DNA of 64,000 nucleotides, from contig OY986971.1 in the NCBI GenBank assembly GCA_963920575.1, positions 24,260,145 through 24,324,144 of the forward strand, written 5' to 3'. The notes below the pieces were generated by a model. It saw only the letters and a program-made list of their open reading frames with translations, ran no database searches and was not told the DNA's origin. Source of the stretch: Narthecium ossifragum. Its lineage: Eukaryota > Streptophyta > Magnoliopsida > Dioscoreales > Nartheciaceae. Position numbers and translations under genes: made by a program. Shown piece after piece: positions 55,311 to 64,000 of the stretch. Each line of letters begins with the position of its first letter. Position 1 is the stretch's first letter.

Positions 55311-58300
55311 TGAAGCTCATGATATGGAACTACAGGGGAGCCGGCCCCAAGCGAGTTGTGAGCTCGTGCTACCGGCTGTTTGCTGAACACAATCTGTCTC
55401 TGTTTGTGCTTGTTGACACCTTAGTTCCAGCTGAGAAGACTGATCGGGTGACGCGCCGTTTTGGCCTGGATTGGAGCAGCTACGTACTACCCTCAAGAGG
55501 ACATAGAGGTGGATTTGTAGCAGTCTGGAAGGTTGGAATGAGTAATGTGACCTTTAGCCATTTCTCTGATCAAGCTATACATGCAGTTGTGACTGTCGAA
55601 GAAGTAGGCTCCTTTGCTGTGTCAGTTGTTTATGGGGCGCGTAATGGTCGGGACAGGAGGGAGCTATGGGACTCACTATCGCGTTTTGAAGGAGCACACT
55701 TACCGCACATAGCTGCAGGGGATTTTAATGTAATTCTCACTGCAGAGGAGAAGAGAGGAGGGAGTGCTTTTGTGTTTGGAAACGAAGAAAGAGACTTCCT
55801 CAACTACATTACTGCTAATGGTATGTGTGACCTTGGCTTTAATGGGCAGATGTTCACTTGGTCAAACAACCAGGCCGGCCATGCAAAAATCCTGGAAAGG
55901 CTGGATCGCGCTCTGTGCAATCGACTATGGAAGGAGCTTTTCCCAAATACCTCCATCCGACATCTGGCGCGTGTGCAATCCGACCATTCGCCACTGCTTA
56001 TCTCACTGAATGAGACCATGGCTCGTAGTGGACCCTCAGTCTTCCGAATGGAACATCACTGGATCTGTTCGGAAACCTTTAAAGGAGCCATTGGGCGTAT
56101 CTGGAAGAGGAATTTCCCTGGCAACAGGCAATTTTCTTTCTGTTCAAAGACTAAGGCATTGAAGAAGTTGGCTAAAGGTTGGGACAAACGCAATGCAACC
56201 TCTGATCTCTTTGGTGTCGGCAAACAAATTGAAGCATGTCTCCAGAACCTATATAAGCTCAAGGATCATGGGCTAGCTACTGCAGCAGAAGAAGACCAAA
56301 TTAAGGAACTTGAAGGCAGATGGGAAGAGGTCATTGATCGCCAAGAACAACGTGCAGCTCAACGCGTTCGACAACTGTGGCTACAGACAGGTGACAGGAA
56401 TTCTAATTTCTTTCATCATTTGGTTGCTAGCAGGTCTCAAAAGTCCAAGGTTGGCGAGGTGCTTGATGATGATGGCCGGCTCGTCTCTGAACCCAAGCAA
56501 CTGGGTCAAGTCTTCTCCAACTATTTCGACAACCTGTGGAAAGAGGATGGCTTTGCAGTTGATCTTGAGTTACCGGAGCTTCCCAAGGTCAACCTGGATA
56601 TGCATGATGCTATGGTTAGTGAAGTCACAGCCGCTGAGATTAAGGAAACTCTCTTCCATATGGGTCGGAATAAATGTCCAGGCCCAGATGGGCTCCCAGT
56701 TGAATTCTTCACAACCCACTGGAACGTTCTTGGTGCTGATTTTGTTGGGTTAATTCAGCATTTCTTCCACACAAGTCGGCTCCCTATATCATGGCATCAA
56801 TCCTTCATCACCTTCATTCCAAAATGCAAGTATCCTACAGTGGTGAAGGATTATAGGCCAATAAGTCTTTGTAATGTAGGCTACAAGGTGATCACCTCCA
56901 TCCTAGCACAGAGAATGAAGTTGGTTCTTGGAGACGTCATCGGAATGGAGCAGTCCGCGTTCGTCCAAGGGAGATCCATCCACGACAACATCGACGCAGC
57001 AAAAGAGATTATGCATTCAATGCGAATTGCTCCAAAAACTAAAGGATTGATGGTGCTAAAAGTTGACTTGCGTGCGGCTTTCGACAGGGTGAGGTGGGAG
57101 TTCTTGGAGAAGGTGCTACAAGTCATGAACTTTCCCGCACGTTGGATCTCATGGGTAATGAGCTGTGTGTGTGGCCCGGAATTCTCCTTTATACTCAATG
57201 GCAGTGTCCATGGGAAGGTTAAATCCAGCTGTGGCTTGCGACAGGGTGACCCCTTGTCGCCCTATTTGTTCTTGGTCGTCCAGGAAGTTCTCTCTCAGCT
57301 CCTAAAGGACCCGATCACTGGTTTGGAGGGCCTTCATTTTCCCTCTACTACTTTTACCATCTCGCATTTGTTATATGCGGATGACTGTATGATAGTCACA
57401 AGAGCGACTTGTAGTGAAGCAAGGAAACTCAAACAAAAGCTGTTGTGGTTTCGGGCATTATCTGGCCTTGAGATGAACACACGTAAATCTATGGTGCGTT
57501 TCTCACCAAAGGTCGGAGATGATCAAAAGTCAACTATTTGCCAAATCCTTGGATTAGCCGAGATTGAGGGTACCTGGGACTATCTTGGAGTTCCTCTGTG
57601 TGTAAAGAAGCCTCAGCTGGCCGACTTCTCTTCTCTCCTCGATAAACTGACCAACAAGATCCTCTCCTGGCAAAGCAAACACATTTCCGCGCCAGGTCGG
57701 GTAATTCTTGTGCAGTCTGTGCTTCAAGCTATTCCTGCTTATGCCATGATCACAACGGACCTTCCAGTATCGGTGATAACAAGGATAGAAAAGATGTGCC
57801 GTGACTTTTTATGGCAAGGCAAGCGGTCCGGTTTGAGTGTTGTGGCTTGGAGCAAGTGTTGTCTCCCAAAGGAAGCAGGGGGTTTGGGTTTGAGAGACTT
57901 CAGGATATGGAAACACGCATTGAAAGTTAAAAGAATGGCTTCCTTCCTTCAGCAAAAGCCATCGATATGGCTCAGCTTGGCAAAAGCTAAATATCCTTGG
58001 AGGGAAATTCTCCCCTCTCTTCGGGATGTAGGTGCCTCCGCCTCTGTTCATTGGAGGGATCTATGTTGGGCCGCCGATAGCTTGCGGCGAGGATGTGTGT
58101 GCACCCCAGGGGAACATAGCAAACTAAGTATGATGCATGACTCGTGGATTTTTGAGGATCCACTGTGCCGTCGGCCCTCTTTTGCTCACTGCGAAAGAGA
58201 CTGGAGCAGAACTACAATTGGAGATTTCCAACGGGAAGGGTCTTGGAATGAGGCTCAGCTCGCTGAAGCTTTTCATCCGTCACTAATTGAGCACATAAGG

Positions 58301-59338
58301 TCGGTTGGAGTGCAGGGGGACGATAGTTGCCGCTGGGCATATGGTGCACACGGCGAGGTGAGTACAAAAGCTGCATATCTTTTCCTTATGCAAGAAAAAC
58401 AGGGGCCACAGCGAGAAGCAGAGGATTTTCCATGGAGTAATATATTGCGGCTAGAGGTTGGGCCAAGGGTGAAATTTTTCATTTGGAAGATATGGCATAA
58501 GAAGCTTCCTGTCAGGGATCTACTTTGGCGCCATTGTGGTTCTCATGATCGTGGATGCCCGAGGTGTGGTGCAGATGAATCCTTGCTCCACGCTCTTGTC
58601 GAATGCCCTTTCTCACAGGGTGTCTTACAAAGAATCTTGCCGAATGATTGGATCCTATCTAATGGGCTTGAAGCCGACACCATCCTTCATACCTTGATTA
58701 CCTCACAACGGGCGACGAAGGAGGTTAGAACACTACTTGGATATGCGCTATGGTGGCTATGGAAGGATCGTAACAAGCTTATCTTTGAGGATGAGGGAGA
58801 GACCATGGATGTGATTGCCAGGCGCGTGACTCGGCAAGCGGCGGAATATCTGCAGCGTCTAAAGAAGGAAGTCCAGGGCTCTCAAGAGCGGGTTGCAAAC
58901 TATGTGATTCAAACTGATGCCTCGTGCCTAGGAGGAGCATCCGCAATTGGTGTCATATGCAGTACCACCGAGGGGAAAGCACTGTGGGCTTTTGGGAAGG
59001 GGGTCGATGCCCCGACAGTTTTCGATGTGGAGTTGCAAGCTATAGCGGCGGGCCTCAAATGGTTGGATTCAGGAGGTACAGACCGGATCATCGTCGAGTC
59101 AGACTGTCTGCATGCGGTGGAGGCACTCACTGGGAAGCGTCTATGGGGAAGGGCAGCAGACACTCAAGTGCGGGAGATCTATGCTCAAGTTTTAAAATTT
59201 AATTCCGTCGTTTTTATGTACTCTCCTAGAGAGCGAAATGGTAGGGCGGATGCCATTGCTAGGTGGTGTAGGAGAGCCAATGCTACTTTCGCCTGGTCCG
59301 AGGATGACGGATTGGGAGTTTTGGAGAGCGTTGGGTAG
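55307..59338 (+). CDS. LINE ORF2: endonuclease-reverse transcriptase-RNase H
   Basis: 1343 residues, uninterrupted. APE-type endonuclease (Asn8 in WNYRGAG, GDFN at 138-141, SDH at 225-227); the usual catalytic Glu is Asp37 (LFVLVDT). Reverse transcriptase follows (CPGPDGLPVEFF, DYRPISLCN, KVDLRAAFDRVRW, GLRQGDPLSPYLF, YADD at 690-693). Next come zf-RVT (FIWKIWHKKLPVRDLLWRH, GCPRCGADESLLHALVECPF, about 1060-1110) and RNase H (TDAS Asp1204, ELQA, ESDC about 1266, ADAI about 1315). The start ATG overlaps the ORF1 stop as ATGA. It nicks target DNA and primes cDNA synthesis in the nucleus. An antisense 331-codon frame over ORF1 is not a gene. Confidence 0.95.
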   Translation: MMKLMIWNYRGAGPKRVVSSCYRLFAEHNLSLFVLVDTLVPAEKTDRVTRRFGLDWSSYVLPSRGHRGGFVAVWKVGMSNVTFSHFSDQAIHAVVTVEEVGSFAVSVVYGARNGRDRRELWDSLSRFEGAHLPHIAAGDFNVILTAEEKRGGSAFVFGNEERDFLNYITANGMCDLGFNGQMFTWSNNQAGHAKILERLDRALCNRLWKELFPNTSIRHLARVQSDHSPLLISLNETMARSGPSVFRMEHHWICSETFKGAIGRIWKRNFPGNRQFSFCSKTKALKKLAKGWDKRNATSDLFGVGKQIEACLQNLYKLKDHGLATAAEEDQIKELEGRWEEVIDRQEQRAAQRVRQLWLQTGDRNSNFFHHLVASRSQKSKVGEVLDDDGRLVSEPKQLGQVFSNYFDNLWKEDGFAVDLELPELPKVNLDMHDAMVSEVTAAEIKETLFHMGRNKCPGPDGLPVEFFTTHWNVLGADFVGLIQHFFHTSRLPISWHQSFITFIPKCKYPTVVKDYRPISLCNVGYKVITSILAQRMKLVLGDVIGMEQSAFVQGRSIHDNIDAAKEIMHSMRIAPKTKGLMVLKVDLRAAFDRVRWEFLEKVLQVMNFPARWISWVMSCVCGPEFSFILNGSVHGKVKSSCGLRQGDPLSPYLFLVVQEVLSQLLKDPITGLEGLHFPSTTFTISHLLYADDCMIVTRATCSEARKLKQKLLWFRALSGLEMNTRKSMVRFSPKVGDDQKSTICQILGLAEIEGTWDYLGVPLCVKKPQLADFSSLLDKLTNKILSWQSKHISAPGRVILVQSVLQAIPAYAMITTDLPVSVITRIEKMCRDFLWQGKRSGLSVVAWSKCCLPKEAGGLGLRDFRIWKHALKVKRMASFLQQKPSIWLSLAKAKYPWREILPSLRDVGASASVHWRDLCWAADSLRRGCVCTPGEHSKLSMMHDSWIFEDPLCRRPSFAHCERDWSRTTIGDFQREGSWNEAQLAEAFHPSLIEHIRSVGVQGDDSCRWAYGAHGEVSTKAAYLFLMQEKQGPQREAEDFPWSNILRLEVGPRVKFFIWKIWHKKLPVRDLLWRHCGSHDRGCPRCGADESLLHALVECPFSQGVLQRILPNDWILSNGLEADTILHTLITSQRATKEVRTLLGYALWWLWKDRNKLIFEDEGETMDVIARRVTRQAAEYLQRLKKEVQGSQERVANYVIQTDASCLGGASAIGVICSTTEGKALWAFGKGVDAPTVFDVELQAIAAGLKWLDSGGTDRIIVESDCLHAVEALTGKRLWGRAADTQVREIYAQVLKFNSVVFMYSPRERNGRADAIARWCRRANATFAWSEDDGLGVLESVG

Positions 59339-59401
59339 TTTTGTAGTTTGTAATTAGCCTTGGGCTGAACTAATCAATCAAAAAAACATACTTGTTACTA
59401 T

Positions 59402-60550
59402 GGAAGGTGGTAGCTTCGGTGGTGGAGATGAGGGCTGCAACTGTGTTGCAGTCAGCTGGAGATGAGGGCTACATCAGTGTTGCAGTCTTGGTTATGGAGG
59501 AGCAGAGCATGACAACATGGGGCTTCTGATTACTTTATTTATGGTAGACAATGGCCTTTTGTTTGCTTTATTTATGGTAGACAAGACATGTCACTACTTG
59601 GAAGGATACTATTTGGTCAGCTTTGTTATGGAGGAGGAGAACATACAGCAGTGTTGCATTCTTGTTTAGCTTTGTTATGTGGACATGTACTACTATTTGG
59701 TCAATTTTGTTATGTGGACATGACAGCATGCTTGTCAGATGGTTTTGACAACACATGCAGGAGGTGTGTATGAGTTAAAATTACTCTGCTTTTAATAAGG
59801 CTAGTCTTGTTGCTATTCTTTGATTGCATGGTAGATGCCAAATTTATTGTTCACTTCTCTATATATTTCATATGCTGAGCTCATTCTCTTCATTGGTTGA
59901 GCTGAGTCTTCGGTTGGTGCCTCAAGGCAGTTTACAAGGTACTGCTTGTGGGAATTTTGATAAAAGGTACTGCTTGTTGGATATTTGATAAATGCATAGA
60001 TCTGATCATGTACCGGTGTATCATGTATTGGTGCATATCATGTATTGGTATATCATCGTGTCTTCTTTTTCTCATTGGAAAGCCCACCTTTCCTTATCAT
60101 ATCACACTCTCCTCTTGTCATACCCCTTCTGAAAAAGAAGATATGTCACACCATGCCATGCCATCTATTATTGAGGCCAATCAGTGGGATTAATTAATTA
60201 TCCTTCTTCATGCCATGCCATTTGTTCTTGAGGCCAATCAGTTGGATTAATTAATTATCCTTCTCTTTTGTAGCAAGTCTAACAACAACCACTTTAGATT
60301 GCAGATGTGTTATCCTACCAAATCTGCACGTTATAAGCATCCACCTATCAACTTAATTTTTATAAAATAAATAGTAATTTGACAAGTTATAAGCATTAAT
60401 TCTGATCCTTGACTCATCCTCGTTATTTAAAATTGGTCCATATTGGTTTTTCTGACTTATTATTTTATGGATAAGCTTTTAAAACATTCATGTTGTGAAG
60501 GCTAAATTCATATTATAGTATAATATTTTACACATTATGCAAATTTCACA
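59402..60550. other. No gene recognised; small tandem repeats
   Basis: Short duplications: CTTTATTTATGGTAGACAA (about 59535 and 59565), TACTATTTGGTCA.(C/T)TTTGTTATG (about 59607, 59693), and a ~70-bp unit with CCATGCCATGCCAT..TTGAGGCCAATCAGT.GGATTAATTAATTATCCTTCT at about 60150 and 60210. The latter part may be 5' flank of the Harbinger-type element. Confidence 0.45.
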
Positions 60551-60553
60551 GAA

Positions 60554-61970
60554 ATGAGTTTTCTATCATATGAGTCCTCCTCGGATTCATCTGAGGAGGA
60601 GATTATGATTATTCAGGCAGTAGTAGATGAACGTTCATCCACATCGCAGCGCCCAACCCCAGTGTCGTGTTGCATTAGGCCTTTTACTGGACATCAACTG
60701 GTAAATGATATTTTGTTTGTCCACGAAAATAGGCGCTTGGAAATGTTCAGGATGTCGAAAACCTTGTTTAGGGGCTTGTGTCGTGCATTATAGAGGAGGG
60801 GTTTGATTGAAGACACATCAAACATGACTAGCAGGGAGCAACTTGTAATTTTCCTTCACGCAATTGGACATGGAGTTTCTAACATAGTGTTGTGTGAGAT
60901 GTTTCAACATTATGGAGAAACAATAAGCCGCCATTTCAATCACATATTGGAAGGAGTCGAACAATTAAGACTTGATTACATGCAGCAACCTGTTGGTAAT
61001 GTCCCCGTCGATCCCTTATTCCAGGGCAATTCTATTTACACCCGTTTAAGGTATTTACCAATATTCTATTATAAGTGAGCCTACTTCATGTCATATACTT
61101 ATGCTTTATCACATAAATGCATCAATGCTATTTTGTAGAACGCTCTTGGTGACAATTGACGGAACACATATTCCAGCATCTGTCCCCTTAGCGAACCAAC
61201 CGCAGTTTCGTAATCGCAAGGGGTACATATCACAGAATGTAATGGGAGTCGTGTCATTTGATCTGCAATTCGTGCATGTCATCGTAGGTTGGGAAGGTTC
61301 TGCAACATATATGCGTATCTTAAATTCGGTGATTGATAAGGGTCATTTCACTGTTCCAGAAGGTACTGAGTCTAGTGAACTCCACTTATATATTCACTGT
61401 TGCTATCTTCATGTAACGGTGAGGATGACATTGATTGTAGGTAAATTTTATTTAGTCGATTCTGGTTATGCAAATAGAAAGAACTTTCTGGCACCATACT
61501 GAGGACAATGATACCATATTAGTGAATTCCAAAACATTCGCACTAGCCGCGGTAATGAATATGCTAGTCCTCGGGACATATAAAACCATCGTCATGCACA
61601 GCTACGCAATCACGCTGAAAGGGCATTTGGAGTTTTGAAGTTGCGATTTAAGGTACTGCGAATAATGCAGCCATACCCTTTTGACGTGCAATGCCGTATA
61701 GTAATGGCGTGTTGTGTAATACACAACTATATCATCAGAAGCCAGAAACACGATAGCTACTTATCGCAATCTCATCAAACGGTAGCTGATGAAGGTAATG
61801 AAGACATAGATCCACAAGAGATGATGCAAAGACGTGGTGATACTGCGGGAGATTCATTACGGGATAGAATTGCAGCAGAATTATGGGCAAACAGAAGGTT
61901 GGAAGCATGCGCTATAATTACTTTTGTGTGTTTATTATCTTGCGAAACATTTAATTTATTCGTCAAATTA
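60554..61970 (+). pseudogene. PIF/Harbinger DDE transposase (HARBI1-like), decayed
   Basis: N-terminal helix region (MFRMSKTLFRGLCRAL, stop, RRGLIEDTSNMTSREQLVIF, ISRHFNHIL), an intron (about 61050-61139), then the DDE core. The first Asp is in TIDGTHIPASVP, the second in LVDSGYANRKNFLAPY and the Glu in LRNHAERAFGVLKLRFKVLR, followed by CCVIHNYI and a C-terminus LRDRIAAELWANRR. Stops lie at 60791, 61500 and 61512 (both latter TGA where Arg is usual), plus a shift at about 61580. All three catalytic residues survive in the DNA, but the protein cannot be made. Such transposases normally act with a Myb-like partner, which I do not see here. Confidence 0.9.
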
Positions 61971-62009
61971 TTTCCTATTTCTGCTGTTGCGTTATTTTAG
62001 ATTCTACTA

Positions 62010-62248
62010 ATGGCCAGTAATTTATGCCAGATGAGTTTCTATGTGGTCTATTGGGGTCGGCAGCCGGGAATATATGCAACATGGCATGAGTGTCATGCTC
62101 AAGTGAACAAGTTCTCAGGAGCATGTTACCGCAAATTTGAAACTTAAATGGAAGCCTCAAAATCCTACGAAGAGTACAATCGGACTTCTTATAACGAAGT
62201 GAGTAGGCCAACTTACGCGGAGTCGAACATGGCACGTGTCGAGTAGTG
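62010..62248 (+). pseudogene. RNase H1-type hybrid-binding domain (Cauli_VI/viroplasmin fold) ORF
   Basis: ATG 62010 opens MASNLCQMSFYVVYWGRQPG, then IYATWHECHAQVNKFSGACY and RKFET. This is the small N-terminal domain of RNase H1 and related proteins that grips RNA/DNA hybrids (pattern YVV..GR.PGIY.W.EC..QV..F.GA.Y..F.T). A TAA at 62145-62147 interrupts it, after which the frame continues MEASKSYEEYN, the usual helix after this domain, to TAG at about 62246. It lies about 40 bp behind the transposase reading frame on the same strand. A catalytic RNase H domain does not follow. Confidence 0.72.
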
Positions 62249-62249
62249 T

Positions 62250-62700
62250 TCAGTGTTTTCTTCGACCGTTTGTTATGTACTTGTTGCCTTCCTAGTCATT
62301 GTAGTTGCTGTTATGCTGTTCATGTGATGTTTTCAGCCTAGTATTATGTTGCCTTGTTTAGATTTAAGATGAAACATGTAGCTAAATATGCCATTTAGCT
62401 TGATGTCGTCTTTATTAGTAATGGTGGTTTTATGCAAAAATCATATGTAGTAATTTCCGGATATGTAGTTTCTGTTGATGCAGTTGCACTTTTTTAGGAC
62501 AATATATTATGATGTGCTTACATAACTTAAAAAATTCCATGTATAACCCATACTTATTTTTTAGGACAATATATTATAAGGTGCTTACGAAATTTTCGGG
62601 GACAATATATTATGATGCAGTAGTCTACGAAATTTTCGGGGACAATATATTATGATGCAGTAGTCTGTATTAGTCAAGGAGATATCTGATAACAAAAAAA
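62250..62700. repeat. AT-rich sequence with 42-bp tandem repeat
   Basis: ACGAAATTTTCGGGGACAAT followed by ATATTATGATGCAGTAGTCT is repeated twice (about 62587-62668), and an older half-unit TTAGGACAATATATTAT occurs at about 62497 and 62562. It may be 3' sequence of the Harbinger-like element. No gene. Confidence 0.6.
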
Positions 62701-62907
62701 TACTTGACCCCATCTACGGAGGGCATTTTCGGTATTTACCCTTCATCCACCATTTCCAACCAACACCATTTCCTTATTCCAACCAATCATTATAAAGTTA
62801 TCCCCATTTTACAACCAAACACCAAAATTGGAATAACTTTATTCCCTCCCATTATTGCCCCTTTTCCTAACCTCAAAATTCCTTATTCCCACTTTCCCTA
62901 ACCCCAT

Positions 62908-63140
62908 AAGCCTCGTTTGGTATGGGGTTAAGGGGGGTTATCCCCGCTTAACCCCCCTTATCCCCACACTTATCCCCAAACATCAAAAGTAATCATTACT
63001 ACTTTATTCTCATTCCACCTTCCACCACAACTCTACTTTTTCTTATCCCCATTCATTAACCCTCATTAACCCAAAATAAGCTAACCCCAAAATCCCTTAA
63101 CCCCTATTAACCCGGAATAAGCTAACCCCATACCAATCGC
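62908..63140. mobile_element. Tourist-like MITE (GCCTCGTTTGGTATGGGG ends)
   Basis: Inverted ends GCCTCGTTTGGTATGGGGTTA and ..CTAACCCCATACCAATCGC bound a TTAACCCCC/TTATCCCC-rich core. The flanks TAA (left) and TTA (right) are not an exact duplication, so boundaries may be off by a few bases. 62700-62907 has related ACCAAACACCAAA/TTATTCC sequence and may be another MITE. Confidence 0.6.
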
Positions 63141-63247
63141 TTAGATTCCTTGGTACTGAGCACAAAAGGAATGATAATAGAGTTGAGGGTTTTAAGATAA
63201 TCCTTCTTAGGCCCACTTACCTGTGCTAGCATCCACACTGAGGTACA

Positions 63248-63460
63248 CTATGGCCTCGTTTGGTTACGGGATAGTCTATCCCAGGATTAGAGGGAATAGG
63301 GATTACTAACCCGGGATAATTTGTGGGATAAAACTTATCCCACTTTGGTGTTTGGTTGAAAAGTGGGGATAAGAATGTAATGATTACTTGGGATAAAGAA
63401 ATGGTGTTTGGATGAAAAAAGTGGAATAGGGATAGGGATTGGTGAGGTGGAAAGTAAATT
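63248..63460. mobile_element. Left end of a Tourist/Harbinger-type element
   Basis: GGCCTCGTTTGGTTACGGGATAG followed by GGGATAA/TTATCCC-rich sequence and an internal GGTGTTTGG. No matching inverted end is found before the window closes. Confidence 0.5.
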
Positions 63461-64000
63461 AATAAAAAGGTACTTGAATTAATAATATGATAATGCATAA
63501 TATATTCACATTGGCTTTAATAAATTACTTAATAATATGATAGTATATAATATATAAATTAAAGTATAATATTAAAGCCCCACCCGTCCTGTTCGACACC
63601 TCCACAAGTGAATCCCTCTCATATCAACACCCCGTTATTTCCAATCTCCGGTGGATGCCCGCTCCTCCGCCATCATCTGCATCGATGCCTGCCCGTCATC
63701 CACCGGGTCGTATGACATGGCATGGTCATACATATCAATGCATCCCCATGCGGACCCATTTATATGAATATAACCATATTATATTAAGATATATTATTAT
63801 AATATATAAAAGAAGTAAATTAAACTTTTGTAATTTTTATGGGCCATATTGGTAGTTTAATTAATTATATCCTAATGCATATAATATTCACCTTTGTTTT
63901 AATCATTTACTTAATAATATGATAATACTTATAATATGATAATGCATATAATTTAAGTAGTAATATTTTCTCATTCCAGTAATATTGTAATGCATATATT
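63461..64000. other. AT-rich sequence, no gene recognised
   Basis: Repeated AATAATATGATAATGCATAATAT motifs (63480, 63530, 63910, 63950) around a short GC-richer island at 63570-63730 without recognisable coding content. Confidence 0.45.

Larger units (their letters stand above)
53364..59384 (+). mobile_element. Near full-length plant L1 LINE, perfect 17-bp TSD
   Basis: Flanked by AACATACTTGTTACTAT at 53347-53363 and 59385-59401. It has a 5' UTR of only 34 bases, ORF1, ORF2, a short 3' UTR with the AGCCTTGGGCT stem-loop (59356-59366) and a brief A-run tail. The perfect duplication and intact 1343-codon ORF2 indicate a young insertion. The pre-insertion sequence reads from 53363 into 59402 (GGAAGGTGG). 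Confidence 0.95.

Noticed and set aside
54395..55390. 331-codon frame antisense to LINE ORF1
   Set aside because: ORF1 on the plus strand has the recognised domains; the antisense frame is a shadow.
62908..63140. Exact TSD for the MITE
   Set aside because: Left TAA and right TTA are not identical, so I do not claim a target duplication.

Overview
This window is nuclear DNA of a flowering plant. It contains spliced genes with GT-AG introns and plant-type mobile elements: Ty1/copia and Ty3/gypsy chromovirus retrotransposons, a plant L1 LINE, PIF/Harbinger, Mutator-like (MULE), hAT and CACTA DNA elements, and a Cassandra 5S-type TRIM. It also holds an endogenous caulimovirid fragment. Species cannot be fixed from the sequence; a monocot is plausible but unproven. 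Gene density is very low: I support two structurally intact host genes, and nearly everything else is nested mobile DNA or gene debris.

Layout. 1-8 kb: a damaged RING-H2 gene remnant; a Harbinger-type element (TAA target duplication) bloated by an AT-rich minisatellite; then two long-TIR MULE-like elements, one carrying a sulfotransferase fragment and one an FD-like bZIP fragment (Pack-MULE architecture). 8-20.4 kb: two copies of a ~1.6 kb segment, each split by a different transposon. Copy 1 is split by a long-TIR element that houses a (TA)n tract and scrambled caulimovirid DNA; copy 2 is split by a hAT-like element. Copy 2 preserves the unoccupied target site of copy 1. Between the copies lie a palindrome array and the 3' end of a gypsy-like element. 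20.4-25 kb: a copia gag split by a solo LTR, a PPR gene fragment, tandem repeats and a Tourist-type MITE. 28.2-37.4 kb: a complete seven-exon neprosin-family gene (389 codons by my splicing) with a 4.3 kb copia element in intron 2. 37.7-41.2 kb: decayed copies of that gene's introns, a minisatellite, a dead LINE and a fold-back element. 41.2-44.1 kb: a minus-strand four-exon gene for a protein with one C-terminal membrane segment, reconstructed here; its last exon recurs at 46.9 kb (broken, same strand) and 47.5 kb (opposite strand). 47.8-51.5 kb: a decayed chromovirus with an in-frame RT-integrase junction, then a CACTA terminus. 53.4-59.4 kb: a young, near full-length L1 LINE with a perfect 17-bp target duplication. 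60.5-63.5 kb: a decayed Harbinger transposase, an RNase H1-type hybrid-binding domain ORF immediately behind it, and Tourist-like MITE ends.

The features most worth following are the two Pack-MULEs, the virus-in-transposon nest with its paralogous empty site, the palindromic array with compensatory changes, the tail-anchored gene with its scattered last exon, the neprosin gene with Gln at both positions where the catalytic Glu pair is expected, and the hybrid-binding domain beside the Harbinger transposase. All assignments come from reading motifs, repeats and target-site duplications by eye; no database search was run.
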